Shown here piece after piece: positions 6,304 through 9,192 of a DNA stretch of 9,192 nt; the stretch's first letter is position 1; each line of letters opens with the position of its first letter. Under the pieces are notes generated by a model. The model saw only the letters and a program-made list of their open reading frames with translations. It ran no database searches and was not told the DNA's origin. The stretch lies in the NCBI GenBank assembly GCA_002500605.1, contig DLRR01000014.1, positions 1 to 9,192 of the forward strand, in the 5' to 3' direction. Source of the stretch: Nitrospinaceae bacterium UBA7883. Lineage in GTDB: Bacteria; Nitrospinota_A; UBA7883. A program made the translations under genes and the position numbers.

Positions 6304-6471
6304 CTAGTTAACAAGTGGAGATAAAGGTGTGCTAAAAATCTCGTACACGCCCCATATGGTGTAGAGCGTAAATGGAATCCCCATCCCCAAGATAAAAAGA
6401 AGAAAAATGTTGTCGTAGAACTTTTCCCATTTGGATATGGGTTCACCCGATGAATCGTTTTCTTGAGCCAT
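6304..6471 (-). CDS. Small single-helix membrane protein, first gene of the reductase operon
   Basis: A 55-codon gene not found by length-based calling. The ATG at 6471 has an excellent Shine-Dalgarno, GGAGGGG at 6484-6478, six bases upstream. Residues 1-20 are polar and acidic (MAQENDSSGEPISKWEKFYD), residues about 21-45 form one hydrophobic helix with GMGIPF and aromatic residues, and the end is PLSPLVN. It is 30 bases ahead of the CuA subunit, so it is very likely co-translated. I do not recognise the family; a short accessory subunit of the heme-copper enzyme is the natural inference. The promoter is unclear: TTGCAT at 6533-6528 with a 17-base spacer to TTATTT is a weak candidate. Confidence 0.8.
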   Translation of the reverse strand: MAQENDSSGEPISKWEKFYDNIFLLFILGMGIPFTLYTIWGVYEIFSTPLSPLVN

Positions 6472-6535
6472 TTACATCCCCTCCGTTTTTTGTTTACGGG
6501 AAATCAAATAAAGTAAAAAACCCTGTATATGCAAC

Positions 6536-6631
6536 ATGATCGAATATTTCGTCGGTATCGACGTATCTCCTAAAAATTTGTCGCATGGTGGTTTCCCACG
6601 AATAACCGAAACAGTAATGCTACTGGTTTAA
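6536..6631 (+). pseudogene. N-terminal fossil of an IS110-family transposase
   Basis: The plus-strand frame starting at ATG 6536 reads MIEYFVGIDVSPKNLSHGG and stops at 6629-6631 after 31 codons. The Y-F-V-G-I-D-V-S start is the hallmark of IS110/IS1111 DEDD transposases, in which the Asp of GID is the first catalytic residue. Intact proteins are about 300-400 aa, so nearly all the gene is missing. Reading through the stop gives about 35 more codons (to a TGA at 6737) that include the first copy of the repeat described below; whether they belonged to the element is unknown. It points away from the reductase operon, whose promoter it overlaps or adjoins. The short match keeps confidence moderate. 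Confidence 0.5.
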
Positions 6632-6677
6632 GTTCGCAAATACTGTGCCAACATGTTTTCTTCTGATGTGGATGGAA

Positions 6678-6746
6678 TTTTGGTAATGAACTTACCAGCC
6701 CTGGAAAGAATGTGTTCGGAGTTTGCTATCAAACAGTGAAAAGCAA
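6678..6746 (+). repeat. 69-bp direct repeat, copy 1
   Basis: It matches 6775-6843 with six mismatches in 69 bases by eye. It contains two inverted repeats: TGGTAA-tgaac-TTACCA (6681-6697) and GTTTG-ctat-CAAAC (6721-6734). In one frame it encodes LVMNLPALERMCSEFAIKQ followed by a stop, and copy 2 keeps this peptide almost unchanged. It may be the duplicated 3' end of a lost gene. Confidence 0.85.
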
Positions 6747-6774
6747 CAAACCCTGACAAATTGGGATTTCTGGC

Positions 6775-6843
6775 TTTTGGTAATGAACTTACCATGCCTG
6801 GAAAGAATGTATTCGGAGTTTGCCATCAAACAATGAGAAGCAA
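6775..6843 (+). repeat. 69-bp direct repeat, copy 2
   Basis: Second copy, offset by 97 bases from the first, with a 28-base unrelated spacer between them. The TGGTAA-tgaac-TTACCA inverted repeat is unchanged (6778-6794) and the second becomes GTTTG-ccat-CAAAC. Of the six differences, two are synonymous and two change A to C and C to Y in the shared peptide frame. Confidence 0.85.
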
Positions 6844-7066
6844 TACATGTATGCACAAAACTACACTAGCTTCAGCCCAATAATACAATTAGATAGAAAC
6901 AGATAGATGGTGCTTAAATGCATAATTACTGTTTTTCGTTACACCTGTTTTAATAAACAATGCTTCCACGATCTAAAAAGAGAAGTGATATTTTTATAAA
7001 GAAAGATTGAACGAAATGTTCTAAATATATCAAATTATAAAACTTGGCTAAGCTATTACAATGGTT
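6844..7066. other. AT-rich stretch without a recognisable gene
   Basis: I find no reading frame with a ribosome site and no recognisable protein remnant here. A small inverted repeat GAAC-gaaat-GTTC occurs near 7012. No convincing terminator for the gene ending at 7067 is visible. Confidence 0.5.
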
Positions 7067-7624
7067 CTAATTTGAAGGATGTGGCTTTTCTAAGTATAGT
7101 CTGCGGTTTTCTTTTTCTATTTTTGGATTGCTTAACGTAAGTGTCATCGGATATGGCTGTAGTCCAATATTGCTAATCTTTATCCTGAACTCCAGCCGTG
7201 GTTGATCGCCAATACACTTTCCCCAGCACGCCTGGATATGAAGCATCTGCCTGCCGGAATAATCGGGCCTTCCATATTTTTCCACAAACTTTTTGAAGAT
7301 CGGGTCTGGATCCTGCTTTGTTGGGAATATCCTTAATAGCTGAATTCGAAAAAGTTTTTTCCCAAGTGCATCGTTAGTAAAATACATATGAACCTCGCTT
7401 ATCTTGGCTCGATATCCCATAATGCTTTTTTTATCCGGTTTTATTTCATCGATTTTGATGCTTGGATAACGGGTCTTTATTTCCTCAACCGTTTGCCCAA
7501 GCCGAAAACCCTGGATATCTAATTCGAGTACATTTGTAGTGGCAGACAACGGAGATGTCGACACTAATAAAAAGGCAGAGCCAACCAAGGCGATATAGGC
7601 GATTACACGGAACATGTATTTCAT
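7067..7624 (-). CDS. Exported protein of unknown function
   Basis: The protein has 185 residues. A typical signal peptide covers about 1-28 (basic MKYMFR, hydrophobic core to LLVSTSP, small residues LSA before TTN), so the mature protein is periplasmic or outer-membrane associated. It opens with DIQGFRLGQTVEEIKTRYP, the FxLGxTxEEI pattern seen at the start of small periplasmic alpha/beta domains in which a helix follows the first strand. Two cysteines in ACWGKCIGD (133 and 137) could form a disulfide or bind a ligand. The C-terminus is charged and polar. I cannot assign a family. It stands alone: 596 bases separate its stop from the next gene on the same strand, and the repressor to its right is divergent. 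M4 is an alternative start. Confidence 0.75.
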   Translation of the reverse strand: MKYMFRVIAYIALVGSAFLLVSTSPLSATTNVLELDIQGFRLGQTVEEIKTRYPSIKIDEIKPDKKSIMGYRAKISEVHMYFTNDALGKKLFRIQLLRIFPTKQDPDPIFKKFVEKYGRPDYSGRQMLHIQACWGKCIGDQPRLEFRIKISNIGLQPYPMTLTLSNPKIEKENRRLYLEKPHPSN

Positions 7625-7650
7625 AAATTAAAATAAATTATCGAAAAGGT

Positions 7651-7679
7651 AAAATATTACTGAACAAGATAAATGACAA
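7651..7679 (-). promoter_or_regulatory. Sigma70-type promoter of the exported protein gene
   Basis: On the minus strand TTGTCA (7679-7674) is separated by 17 bases from TATTTT (7656-7651). Five of six and four of six bases match the -35 and -10 consensus. Transcription would start at about 7645, 20 bases before the ATG. Confidence 0.5.
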
Positions 7680-8156
7680 CTCTTATAATGCATAGTTGAA
7701 TTAATGTCAGGTTACTTGATAATACCTGCTCTGATATAAAAGATTATATTTCATTAAAATGATCTCTCCGTTTTTCAAAATAATATATCAAAAGGTGTAA
7801 CTATTAATCTACGACCTTTATCTTTTGTCGTTCGTAGTCATGGTATTGTTGCCATGGTGTTTTATAGTAACTTACCTTGCTTTCTTACCTGAGACGACAC
7901 CATAGTGCTTATGTATCAATTGGAATAATGTATGGGTTTACTTTTTGAGGAATATTTTCAGAATAATTAGTCAAATTCAAGTACCAATTCCGATGATCTA
8001 ATCCCGATAAAAGCTGTGGGAATGGCGTTGATTTCTCCATTTACCTGAGCGCCAATACTAAAAAGTCACGACCAAGCTTCCTTAAGACGAACTCTAAGCT
8101 AATAACTTTCATTTATTCAACAGGTTAGTGTAGCAGGAGAAAATCTAAATTAACGA
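7680..8156. other. Long intergenic region without a supported gene
   Basis: Neither strand has a convincing coding frame. Several inverted repeats are present: CTACGA/TCGTAG around 7811-7840, CATGG/CCATG near 7840-7856, and ATGGTGT/ACACCAT spanning about 7855-7905. A minus-strand stretch of about 30 codons ending at 7967 (SIGAQVNGEINAIPTAFIGI and on) reads like protein but has a stop just upstream and no start, so it is at most a fossil. The region separates two divergent genes. Confidence 0.5.
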
Positions 8157-8185
8157 TTGACATATTTATGTTTCACATTCATACT
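8157..8185 (+). promoter_or_regulatory. Promoter of the TetR-family gene
   Basis: A perfect TTGACA (8157-8162), a 17-base spacer and CATACT (8180-8185) form a sigma70-type promoter. Its -10 element is also the left arm of the operator, so a bound repressor would block polymerase. Transcription would start at about 8192, giving a leader of about 80 bases. Confidence 0.75.
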
Positions 8186-8195
8186 GGTCGGTATG
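8180..8195 (+). promoter_or_regulatory. Palindromic operator, TetR/NemR type
   Basis: CATACTGGTCGGTATG has 5-bp arms (CATAC/GTATG) and a near-palindromic centre. Read on the other strand the core is ACCGACCAGT, close to the TAGACCnnnnGGTCTA box bound by NemR-like regulators. A weaker ACATT/AATGT pair flanks it. It lies over the -10 element of the gene it precedes, as expected for an autorepressor. Confidence 0.7.
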
Positions 8196-8212
8196 TAATG
8201 TCGTTTAGGGAC

Positions 8213-8265
8213 TGAAAGTTTTAGTTTGCTTGTTAGACTTAGACTACTTCAAAACTTTTAGGGGG
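8213..8265 (+). promoter_or_regulatory. Leader hairpin ending at the ribosome binding site
   Basis: Bases 8213-8222 (TGAAAGTTTT) can pair with 8251-8260 (AAAACTTTTA) as a 10-bp stem with one G-U pair and a 28-base loop. The stem ends at the first base of the Shine-Dalgarno AGGGGG (8260-8265), which stands eight bases before the apparent ATT start. This could limit or tune translation. The stem is AU-rich and its stability is not computed. Confidence 0.35.
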
Positions 8266-8273
8266 ACAAGGCG

Positions 8274-9038
8274 ATTAGCAAAAAAGTACAGCGAGACTCC
8301 GAGCTCACTAAGAATGTCATACTAAAGGCCGCATTCAAAGCGATCTACAAACACGGTTTTCAAGCAACCAGCTTGAACACAATCCTGTCAAATATAAAGC
8401 TCACTAAGGGTGCTTTCTATCATCACTATCCAAACAAGACTGAATTAGGGTATGACGTAACTAATAACATAATTTTTGATTATATTAACAACCAATGGAT
8501 TAAACCGTTGGCCCAACATGAGAATCCAATTAACGGTATCCAGGCGATAGTAAGAAAACTTACCAAAGAAATTACTAAGGAACAATTAGAAAACGGTTGT
8601 CCACTAAACAATTTGACACAAGAAATGTCATCGCTAGATGAAGGGTTTCGCGTACGGCTCAAATCAATTTATGACCATTGGCGAAGTGCTGTTTCTAACT
8701 CATTAATAAAAGGTCAGGCAAAAGGCTATGTGCATCGTGCAGTCAACGCTGAGAGGGTAGCTAAATTTATCGTAGCCGTTATACAAGGAAGTATTGGAAC
8801 TACAAAAAGCTCCAGAGATATTAAATTAATATCAGATTGTGGTGATGAAATCGTTGCTTATATGGAAACTTTAAGAGCATTACCTGTCCGAAATAGTTAC
8901 CAGAGTGATGAAATTGTTGCTTCGATGGATGCTCTAAAGTTGCTGTCCTCACGTAAAACTGGATGTAGCTCAATGGGGATCAATGCTAGATGGTATTGGC
9001 ATAGACCAAAGAGAAAAAAGCAAGAAGCGGTTACATGA
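8274..9038 (+). CDS. TetR/AcrR-family repressor, NemR-like, apparent ATT start
   Basis: The first ~60 residues form the TetR helix-turn-helix domain, complete from residue 11 (VILKAAFKAIYKHGFQATSL, then KLTKGAFYHHYPNKTELGY). The ligand-binding part contains GCPLNNLTQEMSSLDEGFR, FIVAVIQGSIG and TKSSRD, a set typical of NemR-like repressors that sense electrophiles or hypochlorous acid; C109 in GCPL is a candidate sensor. No ATG, GTG or TTG precedes the domain: an in-frame TAG at 8259 leaves only ATT at 8274, eight bases after AGGGGG. A TTG at 8373 would delete half of the DNA-binding domain. The protein is 254 aa, longer than the usual ~200. The excess includes a 21-residue tandem duplication (DEIVAYMETLRAL at 191 and DEIVASMDALKLL at 212) and a basic tail. 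It probably represses itself through the operator at 8180 and a gene beyond 9191. Confidence 0.85.
   Translation: MSKKVQRDSELTKNVILKAAFKAIYKHGFQATSLNTILSNIKLTKGAFYHHYPNKTELGYDVTNNIIFDYINNQWIKPLAQHENPINGIQAIVRKLTKEITKEQLENGCPLNNLTQEMSSLDEGFRVRLKSIYDHWRSAVSNSLIKGQAKGYVHRAVNAERVAKFIVAVIQGSIGTTKSSRDIKLISDCGDEIVAYMETLRALPVRNSYQSDEIVASMDALKLLSSRKTGCSSMGINARWYWHRPKRKKQEAVT
8844..8969 (+). repeat. In-frame tandem duplication, 2 x 63 bp, inside the TetR gene
   Basis: Units 8844-8906 and 8907-8969 encode related 21-residue segments. The first 23 bases differ at three positions and divergence rises towards the 3' end. The duplication extends the C-terminal helix of the repressor. Confidence 0.7.
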
Positions 9039-9097
9039 TAAACGAGGTTCAAAATAGGAACCTTGAGGTAAGGCGATAAAAGGAAAATATTTTTAAT

Positions 9098-9130
9098 GGC
9101 CTTGTTCATTGGAGTAAGGCCTTGTTTTAT
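9098..9130 (+). terminator. Probable terminator after the TetR gene
   Basis: GGCCTT (9098-9103) pairs with AAGGCC (9116-9121) around a 12-base loop, followed by TTGTTTTAT. The 6-bp stem is short. A preceding hairpin AGGTTC/GAACCT (9045-9063) and a following CAGGT/ACCTG hairpin with TTTTT (9133-9160) may also contribute. Confidence 0.5.
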
Positions 9131-9176
9131 ATCAGGTTTATTGTATATTGACCTGTTTTTATTGAACCTTTAATTT

Positions 9177-9192
9177 AAGAGGGGAAAAGTAT
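9177..9192 (+). promoter_or_regulatory. Ribosome binding site and first bases of the next gene
   Basis: AAGAGGGG (9177-9184) is followed after six bases by AT at the window edge, so an ATG at 9191 is likely. This gene is co-directional with the NemR-like repressor and is the best candidate for its target. Confidence 0.5.

Noticed and set aside
6494..6507. FNR-like half-site TTACGggaaATCAA upstream of the reductase operon
   Set aside because: Only one half matches, and it would lie too close to the first gene for a class II activator site.
6551..6564. Hairpin CGTCG-gtat-CGACG as an operator or terminator
   Set aside because: It has only 5-bp arms, no T-run, and is explained by the coding sequence of the transposase fossil.
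6678..6843. CRISPR array
   Set aside because: There are only two copies, of 69 bp with internal mismatches and a single 28-base spacer, and no cas gene is near.
7967..8070. Minus-strand protein-like stretch SIGAQVNGEINAIPTAF as a gene remnant
   Set aside because: It is only about 30 codons, with a TGA directly upstream, no start and no family I can name.

Overview
The window looks like accessory DNA from a Gram-negative, respiring environmental bacterium with moderate GC. Signal peptides, a CuA-type terminal reductase, a Sco protein and Shine-Dalgarno-led genes all point that way. I cannot fix the lineage; a Desulfobacterota/Nitrospinota-like or other proteobacterial-grade host is only a guess.

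Left edge (1-760): the 3' end of a YtcJ-type amidohydrolase, then a decayed small membrane-protein reading frame without a normal start, then an intact tRNA-Ala(CGC). About 40 bases beyond the tRNA lies the C-terminal stub of a tyrosine recombinase (755-946, minus strand). A tRNA beside an integrase remnant marks the edge of an old integrated element.

Centre (949-6471, all minus strand): two adjacent respiratory transcription units. The first runs from 6471 down to a hairpin-plus-T-run terminator at 4040-4008. It encodes a 55-aa membrane peptide, a CuA subunit II, a ba3-like heme-copper subunit I and a 41-aa single-helix subunit resembling ba3 subunit IIa. The two small genes are too short for ordinary gene finding. 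Subunit I keeps all heme and CuB histidines but has Gln where oxygen reductases carry the cross-linked Tyr, so it may be a nitric oxide reductase rather than an oxidase. The second unit, starting at about 3950, encodes a Sco copper chaperone, a fusion of cytochrome b, a 2x[4Fe-4S] ferredoxin and an MvhD/FlpD domain, and an unknown membrane-anchored protein. A DNR/FNR-like site sits at a class II position before sco. A plausible reading is a quinone- or ferredoxin-linked cytochrome b module feeding electrons, through an unseen c-type carrier, to the CuA/heme-copper reductase, with Sco loading CuA.

Right part (6490-9192): an AT-rich, gene-poor region. It holds the first codons of an IS110-type transposase, a duplicated 69-bp sequence, an exported protein of unknown function (7624-7067) and a TetR/NemR-like repressor (8274-9038). 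The repressor has a strong sigma70-type promoter overlapped by a palindromic operator, a leader hairpin abutting the Shine-Dalgarno, and an apparent ATT start codon. A ribosome binding site and the first two bases of a probable start codon close the window, so the repressor's target gene probably follows.
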